Shown here in pieces: positions 1 through 8,088 of a DNA stretch of 64,000 bases (its first letter is position 1; each line of letters begins with the position of its first letter). Source of the stretch: Rhizobacter sp. Root404. Its GTDB lineage: Bacteria > Pseudomonadota > Gammaproteobacteria > Burkholderiales > Burkholderiaceae_C. The DNA lies in the NCBI RefSeq assembly GCF_001425865.1, contig NZ_LMDS01000004.1, positions 866,718-930,717 of the forward strand. Direction: 5' to 3'. The translations under genes were made by a program, and so were the position numbers. Below the pieces are notes generated by a model. The model saw nothing but the letters and a program-made list of their open reading frames with translations. It did no database searches and was not told where the DNA came from.

Positions 1-1
1 C

Positions 2-1750
2 GAGAACCACGAACTCGCGCAGGACATCTACCGGGCACTGCGCAAACAGGGCCTGATCGCCGAGCGCACGATCGAGCAGTTCTACGACCCGGTGAAGGGC
101 ATGTTCCTGCCCGACCGCTACATCAAGGGCACCTGCCCGAAGTGCGGCACGCCCGACCAGTACGGCGACAACTGCGAGAACTGCGGTGCCGTCTACGCGC
201 CGACCGACCTGAAGAACCCGTACTCCACGCTGAGCGGTGCGACGCCGGTGCTCAAGAGCAGCGACCACTACTTCTTCCAGCTCTCCTCGCAACGCTGCAT
301 CGACTTCCTGACCGAGTGGACGAACACCCCTGGGCGGCTGCAGCCCGAGGTGCTGAACAAGATCAAGGAATGGTTCGCGGTCGACGAACAGGGCCACGTC
401 GGCCTGAACGACTGGGACATCAGCCGCGACGCGCCCTACTTCGGCATCGAGATTCCGGACGCGCCGGGCAAGTACTTCTACGTCTGGCTCGACGCGCCCG
501 TCGGCTACCTCGCGTCGCTGAAGAACCACCTCGGCAAGGTCGGTGTCGATTTCGACGCCTTCATGGCGGACCCGGCGGTCGAGCAGATCCATTTCATCGG
601 CAAGGACATCGTCACCTTCCACACGCTGTTCTGGCCGGCGATGCTGCACTTCAGCGGCCGCAAGGTGCCCAACCACATCTTCGTGCACGGCTTCCTGCAA
701 CTCTCCGGCGAGAAGATGAGCAAGAGCCGCGGCACCGGCATCTCGCCGCTGAAGTACCTCGAGATCGGCATGAACCCGGAATGGCTGCGCTACTACATCG
801 CGGCCAAGCTGAACGGGCGCGTCGAGGACCTGGACTTCAACCCGGACGACTTCCTGGCGCGGGTCAACAGCGACCTGGTCGGCAAGTACATCAACATCGC
901 CAGCCGCGCGGCCGGCTTCCTGACCAAGCGCTTCGGCGGGCAGCTGTCGAGCGATCTCGGCGTCGAGGGCCGCGTGCTGCTCGACGGGCTGCGCGCCCAC
1001 CGCGCGACGATCGAGGCGCTGTACGAGGAGCGCGAGTTCGGCAAGGCGCTGCGCGAGGTGATGCTGCTGGCCGACCGGGTCAACGAGTTCGTCGACCAGA
1101 ACAAGCCGTGGGAGCTCGCGAAGAAGCCCGACAACGCCGCCGTGCTGCACGACGTCTGCTCGGTCTGCATCGAGGCCTTCCGGCTGCTGACGATCTACCT
1201 GAAGCCGGTGCTGCCGACGCTGGCGGCGCAGGTCGAGGCCTTCCTGAAGGTCGAGCCGATGAACTTTGCCGATGCGGCACGCGCCATCGGCGGGCACACC
1301 ATCGGGGAGTACAAGCACCTGATGCAGCGCGTCGACGCGAAGCAGCTTGACACGCTGCTGGAACCGACCGTCGTCGAGGTGCCGCCGCCGGGTGGCGAGA
1401 CTCTCGCCGCCGAGATCCAGGTCGACGACTTCGCGAAGATCGACCTGCGCATCGCCCGGATCGAGGCCTGCGAAGCGGTCGAAGGTTCGACCAAGCTGCT
1501 GCGGCTGACGCTCGACGTGGGCGAAGGAAAGACCCGCAACGTGTTCAGCGGCATCGCCTCGGCCTACACGCCGGCCGATCTGGTCGGCAAGCTGACCGTG
1601 ATGGTCGCGAACCTGGCGCCGCGCAAGATGAAGTTCGGTATCAGCGAGGGCATGGTACTGGCCGCCTCGCACGCCGATGGCAAGGCCGACCCGGGCATCT
1701 ACATCCTCGAGCCGTGGCCGGGCGCGAAGCCGGGCATGCGGATCCGGTAG
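2..1750 (+). CDS. metG: Methionyl-tRNA synthetase (5' truncated by window edge)
   Basis: Charges initiator and elongator tRNA(Met) with methionine in the cytoplasm. The frame is open from base 2, so the N-terminal part of the catalytic domain lies outside the window. Visible are the zinc knuckle with two CxxC pairs (CPKC and CENC, about bases 134-185), the class I signature KMSKS at 713-727, an alpha-helical anticodon-binding region, and a C-terminal tRNA-binding OB-fold beginning near [13 protein letters not shown]. The C-terminal OB domain is the form also found in E. coli MetG. The stop at 1748-1750 is followed after 13 bases by the next gene on the same strand. No frameshift is visible. 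The identification rests on several independent motifs. Confidence 0.97.
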   Translation, partial: ENHELAQDIYRALRKQGLIAERTIEQFYDPVKGMFLPDRYIKGTCPKCGTPDQYGDNCENCGAVYAPTDLKNPYSTLSGATPVLKSSDHYFFQLSSQRCIDFLTEWTNTPGRLQPEVLNKIKEWFAVDEQGHVGLNDWDISRDAPYFGIEIPDAPGKYFYVWLDAPVGYLASLKNHLGKVGVDFDAFMADPAVEQIHFIGKDIVTFHTLFWPAMLHFSGRKVPNHIFVHGFLQLSGEKMSKSRGTGISPLKYLEIGMNPEWLRYYIAAKLNGRVEDLDFNPDDFLARVNSDLVGKYINIASRAAGFLTKRFGGQLSSDLGVEGRVLLDGLRAHRATIEALYEEREFGKALREVMLLADRVNEFVDQNKPWELAKKPDNAAVLHDVCSVCIEAFRLLTIYLKPVLPTLAAQVEAFLKVEPMNFADAARAIGGHTIGEYKHLMQRVDAKQLDTLLEPTVVEVPPPGGETLAAEIQVDDFAKIDLRIARIEACEAVEGSTKLLRLTLDVGEGKTRNVFSGIASAYTPADLVGKLTVMVANLAPRKMKFGISEGMVLAASHADGKADPGIYILEPWPGAKPGMRIR

Positions 1751-1763
1751 GCGAGCCGGCACG

Positions 1764-2510
1764 ATGCTGCCCGGCCTGCGGGGCTGGACCGACCTGCGGC
1801 GCACGCCGCTGAACAACCTGCGTCTCGGGGCCATGCTGGCGTTCGTCGCCGGCGCCACGAATGCGGGCGGCTTCCTGGCGGTCGGCCAGTACACCTCCCA
1901 CATGACCGGCATCGTCTCGGGCATGGCCGACCACATCGTGCTGGGCCATGCGGACGTCGTCGGCGTCGCATTCGCGTCGCTGCTCAGCTTCCTCGGCGGC
2001 GCGATGACCACCGCCGTGCTCGTCAACTGGGGCATGCGCCGGCGCCTGCACAGCGCCTACGTGCTGCCGCTGCTGCTCGAAGCGGCGGCGCTGATGCTGT
2101 TCGGCCTGCTCGGCGCCAGCCTGAGCGTCGCGACCGCGCTGCTGGTGCCGCTCACGGTGCTGCTGCTGTGCTTCCTGATGGGCGTGCAGAACGCCGTCAT
2201 CAGCAAGATCTCGCGCGCCGAGATCCGCACCACGCACGTCACCGGCCTCGTCACCGACCTCGGCATCGAACTCGGCAAGCTGGTCTACGTCAACCGGCAC
2301 GCCAGCGCGCCCGCCGTGCGTGCGAACCGCGAGCGGATCCGCACGCAGCTCCTGTTGATCGGCCTGTTCTTCGCCGGCGGCATCGTCGGCGCGCTCGGCT
2401 TCCAGTTCGTCGGCTACGTGACCAGCGTACCGCTGGCGCTGATGCTGCTGCTGGTCTCGTGGCGGCCGGTCCTGGCGGATCTCGAACGGGTCCCGCTGGT
2501 CGAGCCCTGA
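1764..2510 (+). CDS. DUF1275 (YoaK-like) integral membrane protein
   Basis: A 248-residue hydrophobic protein with about six membrane segments. The early glycine-rich stretch FVAGATNAGGFLAVGQYTSH and the later MGVQNAVISKISRAEIRTTH are typical of the DUF1275/YoaK family, whose biochemical role is unknown. ATG 1764 is chosen because family similarity starts there. An in-frame start further upstream would lie inside metG. It sits 13 bases behind metG and may be co-transcribed with it. No substrate can be named from the sequence. Confidence 0.85.
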   Translation: MLPGLRGWTDLRRTPLNNLRLGAMLAFVAGATNAGGFLAVGQYTSHMTGIVSGMADHIVLGHADVVGVAFASLLSFLGGAMTTAVLVNWGMRRRLHSAYVLPLLLEAAALMLFGLLGASLSVATALLVPLTVLLLCFLMGVQNAVISKISRAEIRTTHVTGLVTDLGIELGKLVYVNRHASAPAVRANRERIRTQLLLIGLFFAGGIVGALGFQFVGYVTSVPLALMLLLVSWRPVLADLERVPLVEP

Positions 2511-2514
2511 GCGA

Positions 2515-3753
2515 CTAGGGCGAGAGGGTCGAGCGCGTCACCACCGGCTGGCCGGGCGCGGCCAGCACGAACACGCCGGGCAGGCCCGCGGTCTCGAACT
2601 GGCCACTGGGGTTGGCCTTCAGCACCGAATCGACGAGCGACATCGTGCCGGTGCGGTCGTTGCTGACGAAGAACAGCGCGCCGCCGCCCTGGCTGGCCGC
2701 GTTGTCGTGCAGCGAGCTGCCGCACAGGCTCAGGTCGAACTTGTTGCCATCCTGGTAGACCGCGCCGCCGCCGCCCCCGCCGGTGCCGGTCGCCTTGTTG
2801 TCACTGAACAGGCTGTTGAGCACCGCGAACGACGCGCCCAGGCCGCTGATCGCGCCGCCGTTCGCGCACTGGTTGCCGTAGCCGGCCGCCCCGCCGAACG
2901 TGCTGCCGACCACCGTGACCGGCGCGGCCGGCCCGAAGGCGCGCACCGCGCCGCCGCCGAGGTCGGCTCCGCTCGGCTCGCAGCGGTTGCGGAAGAAGCG
3001 TGAATTGACGATCTTCAGCTGCCCGCCGCGGACGTAGATGGCGCCGCCGCCGTAGACCTCGCCCTGGCCGTAGCCCTGGCCGGCCGAGTTGCCGTCGACC
3101 ATCGTCAGGTTCTGCACCGTGAGTTTCGGCGTGCTCTGCAGGTCGCAGCGCGAGCTGGTCCAGACCTGCGCCGGGTCGCAGGTGTTCTGGTACAGGATGC
3201 GCAGCGCGCCGCCCCCGCTGAGCGTGACGTTGCCGCCGCCGTCGAGCACCACGTCGGGCTTGTCGTTGAACACCTTCGCGGTGCGCGTCATCGTGATCGT
3301 GACCGGCGCGCTGCCGCAGTTGAATCCGATCACGCCGCCCTGCGCGACCGCCGCGACGACCGCGTCGGAAGTACAGCTTGCGGCCGTGCCATTGCCGATG
3401 ACGCGGTCCGGCGCGACGCCGCTGACGGCCTGCGCCGCGCTCGGCACCGCGCAGGTCCCACCGCTGTAGCCGGCGCCCGGCGAGGGATCGGCAGGTGCAG
3501 GTGCAGGTGCAGGTGCAGGTGCAGGTGCAGGTGCAGGTGCGGGTGCGGGTGCGGGTGCGGGTGCCGGCGCGGGGGCAGGTGCAGGCTTCGGCTTGACCTT
3601 GGCGGCCGTGGCATTCGCCTCCGCGGCGGCCACGTCGGACGACGTCGTCGAATCACCGCCACCGCCACAGGCGGCGAGCACGCTCGCGAAGGTCAGGGTC
3701 AGGGCGTGGCGCCGCAGCGCCGGGGAACGGGTCGGGGAAGCGGAGATCGGCAT
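2515..3753 (-). CDS. Predicted lipoprotein with Pro-Ala linker and beta-helix (polymorphic outer-membrane type) repeats
   Basis: A 412-residue secreted protein. The N-terminus has basic residues, a hydrophobic stretch and the lipobox LAAC followed by four glycines, so lipid anchoring is likely. Residues of about 55-90 form an almost pure Pro-Ala linker encoded by a hexanucleotide tandem repeat. The rest is Gly/Asn-rich, with recurring short strands such as GGGAIYVRGG, GGGAVRAFG and GGGGAVYQDG, as in right-handed parallel beta-helix surface proteins. The picture is a passenger held away from the membrane by a stiff linker. No enzyme active site is recognised. It points away from the Kdo hydroxylase gene and shares a 91-base divergent spacer with it. 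Confidence 0.75.
   Translation of the reverse strand: MPISASPTRSPALRRHALTLTFASVLAACGGGGDSTTSSDVAAAEANATAAKVKPKPAPAPAPAPAPAPAPAPAPAPAPAPAPAPAPADPSPGAGYSGGTCAVPSAAQAVSGVAPDRVIGNGTAASCTSDAVVAAVAQGGVIGFNCGSAPVTITMTRTAKVFNDKPDVVLDGGGNVTLSGGGALRILYQNTCDPAQVWTSSRCDLQSTPKLTVQNLTMVDGNSAGQGYGQGEVYGGGAIYVRGGQLKIVNSRFFRNRCEPSGADLGGGAVRAFGPAAPVTVVGSTFGGAAGYGNQCANGGAISGLGASFAVLNSLFSDNKATGTGGGGGGAVYQDGNKFDLSLCGSSLHDNAASQGGGALFFVSNDRTGTMSLVDSVLKANPSGQFETAGLPGVFVLAAPGQPVVTRSTLSP
3491..3586. repeat. Hexanucleotide tandem repeat (16 units)
   Basis: Eight perfect GCAGGT units (3491-3538) run into four GCGGGT units (3539-3562) and four degenerate units (to 3586). Read on the minus strand they encode the Pro-Ala linker of the lipoprotein. 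Because the unit is six bases, gain or loss changes linker length by two residues without breaking the frame. Confidence 0.95.
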
Positions 3754-3844
3754 GCGGCGGATGGTGGGGGAAGGGAGCCAGGCGGCGACGGCGCAGCTTA
3801 GGGGCGCAGCAACCGGGCCCTGTGAGCACTTGTAGACTGCGCGG
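3754..3844. promoter_or_regulatory. Divergent intergenic spacer between the lipoprotein and Kdo hydroxylase genes
   Basis: A 91-base gap from which transcription must leave in both directions. No confident -35/-10 pair, operator or hairpin can be picked by eye in this GC-rich stretch. Promoters are inferred only from gene orientation. Confidence 0.35.
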
Positions 3845-4768
3845 ATGGATCAGCCGACCCCCGTTTCGACGCGCCCACCGACGGTCGACATCGTCCGCGA
3901 GTTCCCCGACACCGGCTGGGGCGACGACGGTCCGACGCACGGGGTGGAGGCGCTGATCGAAGACGGCGCGGTGCTGAGCTTTCCGCACCTCGCGTTCGTG
4001 CTGTCCGCGAACGAACGGCGCTTCCTCGATCCGCGCTGGGCCGACGGCAAGGCGAAGAACATCTCGTTGCGATGGGGCGGCGTCGGCGCGCCCGGGGGCG
4101 AGATGCGCGGCGCGGCCGGCGCACCCGACGACCTCGCGGCGCTGCAGGCCATGATCACCCGCTACGCCGAGCAGAGCGAAGCCTTCGCGCTGCGCCTGTT
4201 CCCGCACTACCGCGGCGCGCTGAAGCGCGGCAACACCTCGTTCCGCCCGGTGGACGTGGCCGGCCGCGCGACCAGCTGGCGCCAGGACGACACCCGCCTG
4301 CACATCGACGCATTCCCGTCGAACCCGATGCACGGCACGCGGCTGCTGCGCGTGTTCTGCAACGTCAACCCGAACGGCCGCCCGCGCGAGTGGCGCGTCG
4401 GCGAGCCGTTCGAGGCGCACGCGAAGCGTTATCTGCCGGCCATCCGGCGGCCGCTGCCCGGCTCCGCCTGGCTGCTCGCCGCCACCGGCATCACGAAACG
4501 GCGCCGCACCGAATACGACCACGTGATGCTGCAGTTGCACGACCGCGCGAAGGCCGATGCGGCGTTCCAGCGCGACAGCCCGCAGGCGCGCGTCGACTTC
4601 GCGCCCGGCACGACCTGGGTGGTGTTCAGCGACCAGGTGCTGCACGCCGCGCTCGGCGGCCAGCACATGATGGAGCAGACCTTCTACCTCGACGTGGCGC
4701 AGCAGCAGCGACCGCAGGCCTCGCCGCGCGGCACGCTGGAGCGGCTGCTGGGGCGCGAGCTGCGCTGA
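3845..4768 (+). CDS. kdoO: Kdo hydroxylase family protein (Fe(II)/2-oxoglutarate dioxygenase type)
   Basis: Probably hydroxylates C3 of the inner-core Kdo sugar of lipopolysaccharide to give Ko, a modification known from Burkholderia and Yersinia. The 307-residue length fits the family. Key stretches are KAKNISLRWGG, TSWRQDDTRLHIDAFPS (the HxD of the metal site), LLRVFCNVNPNGRPREWRVG and a distal His in VLHAALGGQHMMEQTFYLD. There is no signal peptide, as expected for an enzyme working on lipid A-Kdo at the cytoplasmic face. The start ATG 3845 is the first in frame after the spacer. It is convergent with the CYTH-CHAD gene, 12 bases away. The family assignment is firm; substrate specificity is inferred. 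Confidence 0.85.
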   Translation: MDQPTPVSTRPPTVDIVREFPDTGWGDDGPTHGVEALIEDGAVLSFPHLAFVLSANERRFLDPRWADGKAKNISLRWGGVGAPGGEMRGAAGAPDDLAALQAMITRYAEQSEAFALRLFPHYRGALKRGNTSFRPVDVAGRATSWRQDDTRLHIDAFPSNPMHGTRLLRVFCNVNPNGRPREWRVGEPFEAHAKRYLPAIRRPLPGSAWLLAATGITKRRRTEYDHVMLQLHDRAKADAAFQRDSPQARVDFAPGTTWVVFSDQVLHAALGGQHMMEQTFYLDVAQQQRPQASPRGTLERLLGRELR

Positions 4769-4780
4769 CGGCCGGCGCGC

Positions 4781-6289
4781 TCAGTCGCGCTGTTTCAACG
4801 CCTTCGTCCAGAACCGTTCGGCCTTCGCGAACGCCTTCAGGTCGGGCAACGCGGCGGCGACGAGCGCCTCGCGCCGCGCCGACAGCCAGCCGAGCGCGAA
4901 CATCGCCTGCGGATCGACCGACGCGCGCCCGGAAAACGAATCGGCCGCCATCACCGCATCGCTGACCGCGCCGAGGCGCTCCTGGACGGCTTGCAGCGCT
5001 TTCAGGTAGCGCCGCACCGCGCGCCGGCCGAACAGCGGCGCGCAGAACTCGCTCGCATAGCGCAGACGCTTGGCGCGCTTGCGCAGCCGATGGCGTTCGG
5101 CATCGTCGAGGTCTGCGTAGCGGGCGGCGGCGCCAACGATCTGGCGGTGCCAGCGGTCGAGCCGCGCCGCCAGCATCGGCCGCAGCGGCGGCGGGGCGAC
5201 GTCCGTGGTCGCGTCGTCGGGCTGCATCGCGCCCAGCAGGTCGAGCAGCCAGGCTTGCGCGGCGGTCGCCCGCACCGTGTCGGCCGGCGCATTCGACGAA
5301 GGCGCGTTCGTGTCGGTCGACGGGGCTTCGAGCCCGGCGCGGCGCAGCGCCGTTTCGATGGCCCCGCCGAACTCGTCCAGGACGACCGCCGCATCGCGCG
5401 CCGCGCCGAGTTGCCGGAACAACGTGGCCGCACCGTCCATCAGCGCCGCGTCGGGCGTCTCGAACAGCGCCCCCGCGCTGCGCAACCGCCGCAGGCCGAT
5501 GCGCAGCTGATGCACGTGCTCGGCCGTGGACTCGCCGCTGGCGATCTGGCTGGCGTTGCCGAGGATCTGGTCGGCGCACCCGCGCAGCACGGTCTGCCAC
5601 GCCCCCGCCACGTCCATCGACCGCTCGACGCGCGACGCCGCGGCCCGCCGCGCGGGTGCGATGCGCTCGCCGCGCGCCAGCAGGTCGCCGCGCTCCGCCT
5701 TGCTGCGCAGATCGATCCACAGTCCGTGGCGCGCCTGCCAGCGGCGCGCGGTCTCGATCACCGCGCGCGGCGTGCCGGCGAGCAGCTCGATCTCGAGCTC
5801 GCCGACCGGCAGCACGTGCGGATCGGCCTCGATTCGACCGCGGTCGAAGGCAAGCTCGACCCGCGCCGCCGGCGCGCCCGCGGCACGCACGCGCAATTCG
5901 CGCACGTGCCGCGCGATGTCGGTGCGGTAGAGCGTCTGCAACGGCATGACCGGCGCGGTGCCCAGCAAGGCCAGCAACCGATCGCCGACCGGCATGCCGG
6001 CGTGCAGGCCGGGATCGATCGCCGGCATCGCAGGGGCGCCGCCGCGCGGCACGTTGTGCTCCTGACGCGTCAGCCCGTCGTCGCCGGCGCCCTTCAGCGT
6101 CTGCACCCAGCGCCGGCCCTCGCGGCGCAGCCGCAAGGCGATCGCCGCGCCGGCGAGGCGGCGATCGGCGGTGTCGAAATAGGCCGCGCGCAGGCGCATG
6201 ACCGGTGCCGGCTGGCGACCGGCGACGGCGGCCTGGACCTCCGCGAGCCGCGCCGGCGGCACCTGCAGCTTCAGTTCGATCTCGTGCAT
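4781..6289 (-). CDS. CYTH and CHAD domain protein (inorganic triphosphatase/polyphosphate-associated)
   Basis: A 502-residue cytoplasmic protein. The N-terminal CYTH domain (about residues 1-200) carries the diagnostic ExExK motif as EIELK directly after the start. CYTH enzymes form an acidic/basic tunnel that hydrolyses tripolyphosphate or related triphosphates. The C-terminal CHAD domain (about 230-500) shows the conserved His/Arg helices, for example HQLRIGLRRLRS and RLRKRAKRLRYASEF, which bind polyphosphate. This is the usual ygiF-like architecture, slightly longer than E. coli YgiF. There is no obvious operon partner: the gene is convergent with the Kdo hydroxylase and 55 bases downstream of the BamE-like gene. 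Confidence 0.92.
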   Translation of the reverse strand: MHEIELKLQVPPARLAEVQAAVAGRQPAPVMRLRAAYFDTADRRLAGAAIALRLRREGRRWVQTLKGAGDDGLTRQEHNVPRGGAPAMPAIDPGLHAGMPVGDRLLALLGTAPVMPLQTLYRTDIARHVRELRVRAAGAPAARVELAFDRGRIEADPHVLPVGELEIELLAGTPRAVIETARRWQARHGLWIDLRSKAERGDLLARGERIAPARRAAASRVERSMDVAGAWQTVLRGCADQILGNASQIASGESTAEHVHQLRIGLRRLRSAGALFETPDAALMDGAATLFRQLGAARDAAVVLDEFGGAIETALRRAGLEAPSTDTNAPSSNAPADTVRATAAQAWLLDLLGAMQPDDATTDVAPPPLRPMLAARLDRWHRQIVGAAARYADLDDAERHRLRKRAKRLRYASEFCAPLFGRRAVRRYLKALQAVQERLGAVSDAVMAADSFSGRASVDPQAMFALGWLSARREALVAAALPDLKAFAKAERFWTKALKQRD

Positions 6290-6344
6290 GGGCCGGATCG
6301 TGCCAGCCCGGCGTGCCGGATTTGATGAAACCGGTTGACGGCGG

Positions 6345-6860
6345 TCAGCGGCCGGCGTTTTCCTTCGGGTCGACGGTCGTCGCGGTCGCGGTGACGCGGC
6401 CGCTGGTGTCGAAGGTCACCGAGAACTGCTTGTTCTCGGCGTTGTCCGCAAAGCGCCAGTCCCAGACCTCCTCCTGCTTCAGTTCGTAGCGCTGCGTCTT
6501 CGCCGGCAGGCCGAGCAGGCGCCGGACCTGGGCCTTGTCCCAGCCGGGCTCGATCTTCGCGAAGTTCGCCGGCTTCAGCACCTGGCGCATCGCGACCAGC
6601 TTGCCGTCGGCACCGATCGCCAGCATGTAGTTCACCTGGCCGGCCGGCTGGCGCGGATATTCCAGTGTCCGGCCGCCATCGGCCTCGGTGTAGACGGCGG
6701 CCGGCTCGCCCCATTTGGCGCGCACGTCGGCCTCGGTGGTGACGCCGACTTCGAGCTCGGCGATCTTCTGCACGTCGCAGGCGACCAGGGCGGTGACGGC
6801 GGCGAAGGCGGCGAGCCAGGTGCGCCAGGAACGGCGGCCGGGGCGGTGTTGTTCGGGCAT
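6345..6860 (-). CDS. BamE/SmpA-like outer membrane lipoprotein
   Basis: A 171-residue predicted lipoprotein with a Tat-like RRSWRTWLAA start and a lipobox-like VTALVAC. The mature part has two BamE-type modules: VTTEADVRAKWGEPAAVY, then PGWDKAQVRRLLGLPAKTQRYELKQEE with the typical VWDWRF strand and FSVTFDTSGRV. BamE stabilises the BAM complex that inserts beta-barrel proteins. This copy is unusual in carrying two such modules and is not beside fur or the other loci where bamE is often found, so it may be a paralogue rather than the core BamE subunit. It is divergent from the DUF3460 gene. Confidence 0.75.
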   Translation of the reverse strand: MPEQHRPGRRSWRTWLAAFAAVTALVACDVQKIAELEVGVTTEADVRAKWGEPAAVYTEADGGRTLEYPRQPAGQVNYMLAIGADGKLVAMRQVLKPANFAKIEPGWDKAQVRRLLGLPAKTQRYELKQEEVWDWRFADNAENKQFSVTFDTSGRVTATATTVDPKENAGR

Positions 6861-6929
6861 GTCGGTCTCCCCGCTAAAATCGAGGCTTCGACTCTAGCGC
6901 CCGGCCTGTCGCGGGCGCGCCAAGCTGCC

Positions 6930-7130
6930 ATGCCTTTGTTCTGGAAACCCTACAAATCCGACGTGACCTCGTTCATCGAGCAGCTGAAGGCCAACAAGCC
7001 GACACTCGAAGAGGAGCAGCGGGCCGGGCGTCATTTGCTCTGGGACCGCCGCATCGACCGCGAGGCCCAGGCCGAGTACAGCGACGCCCGCGTGCCGCAG
7101 CAGCCTTACGTCTACCAGACCAAGGGGTGA
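6930..7130 (+). CDS. DUF3460 family small protein
   Basis: A 66-residue protein starting MPLFWKPYKSDVTSFIEQLK and ending near QQPYVYQTKG, both typical of DUF3460, a short family of unknown function found in Burkholderiales. The ATG at 6930 is chosen over in-frame upstream starts because the family begins exactly there. Its stop codon overlaps the start of scpA, so the two genes are translationally coupled, an arrangement common in this order. No catalytic motif is visible. Confidence 0.85.
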   Translation: MPLFWKPYKSDVTSFIEQLKANKPTLEEEQRAGRHLLWDRRIDREAQAEYSDARVPQQPYVYQTKG

Positions 7131-7960
7131 TGCTCGCGGAAGCGCCGCCCGACGCGGCGAACGAACCGGCCGTCGTCGACAACATCGCGGTGGCCCGCCT
7201 GTACGGCGAGCCGCTGTTCGCGATGCCGACGGATCTCTACATCCCACCGGACGCGCTGGAGGTCTTCCTCGAGGCCTTCGAGGGCCCGCTCGACCTGCTG
7301 CTGTATCTGATCCGCAAGCAGAACTTCAACATCCTCGACATCCCGATGGCGAGCGTGACGCGCCAGTACCTGGCGTACGTCGACCAGATCCGCAAGACCA
7401 ACCTCGAGCTCGCCAGCGAATACCTGCTGATGGCGGCGATGCTGATCGAGATCAAGTCGCGCATGCTGCTGCCGCCGAAGAAGAGCGTCGACGGCCAGGA
7501 CGCGGAAGACCCGCGCGCCGAGCTCGTGCGCCGGCTGATCGAGTACGAGCAGATGAAGCTCGCCGCGGCGCGCATCGACCAGCTGCCGCTGATCGGGCGC
7601 GACTTCCTGCGCGCGCAGGTGGTGATCGAGCAGTCGCTCGCCCCGCGCTTCCCGGACGTCGACGCCGACGAGCTGCGCGCAGCCTGGGGCGACATCCTGA
7701 AGCGCGCGACGCTGAACCAGCACCACCACATCACCCGCGAGCAGCTCAGTGTGCGCGAGCACATGAGCATCGTGCTGCGCACCTTGCAGGGTCGGCGCTT
7801 CGCGATGTTCGAAGAGCTGTTCGACGTGACGCGCGGCCCGCAGGTGCTGGTGGTCACCTTCATCGCGATGCTCGAGCTGGCGCGCGAGCACCTGCTCGAG
7901 GTGACGCAGGCCGAGGCCTTCGCGCCGATCTACGTGCGGCTGGCGTACTCGCCGGCCTGA
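7130..7960 (+). CDS. scpA: Segregation and condensation protein A (kleisin)
   Basis: The kleisin subunit that bridges the Smc dimer together with ScpB during chromosome organisation. The protein is 276 residues from ATG 7130; a GTG three bases earlier is an alternative start. The N-terminal signature FEGPLDLLLYLIRKQNFNILDIP is diagnostic, and EYLLMAAMLIEIKSRMLLPP forms the conserved helical segment. The C-terminal part carries the winged-helix that contacts Smc heads. The start overlaps the stop of the DUF3460 gene. scpB is not adjacent here, nor are panC/panD, which often follow scpA in relatives. Confidence 0.95.
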   Translation: MLAEAPPDAANEPAVVDNIAVARLYGEPLFAMPTDLYIPPDALEVFLEAFEGPLDLLLYLIRKQNFNILDIPMASVTRQYLAYVDQIRKTNLELASEYLLMAAMLIEIKSRMLLPPKKSVDGQDAEDPRAELVRRLIEYEQMKLAAARIDQLPLIGRDFLRAQVVIEQSLAPRFPDVDADELRAAWGDILKRATLNQHHHITREQLSVREHMSIVLRTLQGRRFAMFEELFDVTRGPQVLVVTFIAMLELAREHLLEVTQAEAFAPIYVRLAYSPA

Positions 7961-8088
7961 GGCACCCCGACGCGCCCACGTCGGCGCGATTTCCTACACG
8001 GGCGCCGACAGCGCGCGGGCATCATCGAACGCGTCGAAATTTGGCCTCAGCGGCCCGACGCCGAACCCCCGCCTGTCCATCCCTTCGC
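7961..8088. promoter_or_regulatory. Spacer upstream of the bacteriophytochrome gene
   Basis: A 128-base gap following scpA on the same strand. It holds only a weak 6-bp inverted repeat (CCGACG/CGTCGG) and no T-run, so a terminator is not convincing. A promoter for the phytochrome operon is expected here but no clear motif is seen. Confidence 0.3.

Noticed and set aside
3330..3668. A His-Leu/His-Pro repeat protein on the minus strand
   Set aside because: It is the other reading frame of the hexamer repeat that encodes the Pro-Ala linker of the lipoprotein.
7966..7990. A terminator after scpA
   Set aside because: The CCGACG/CGTCGG stem is only six pairs and no T-run follows.
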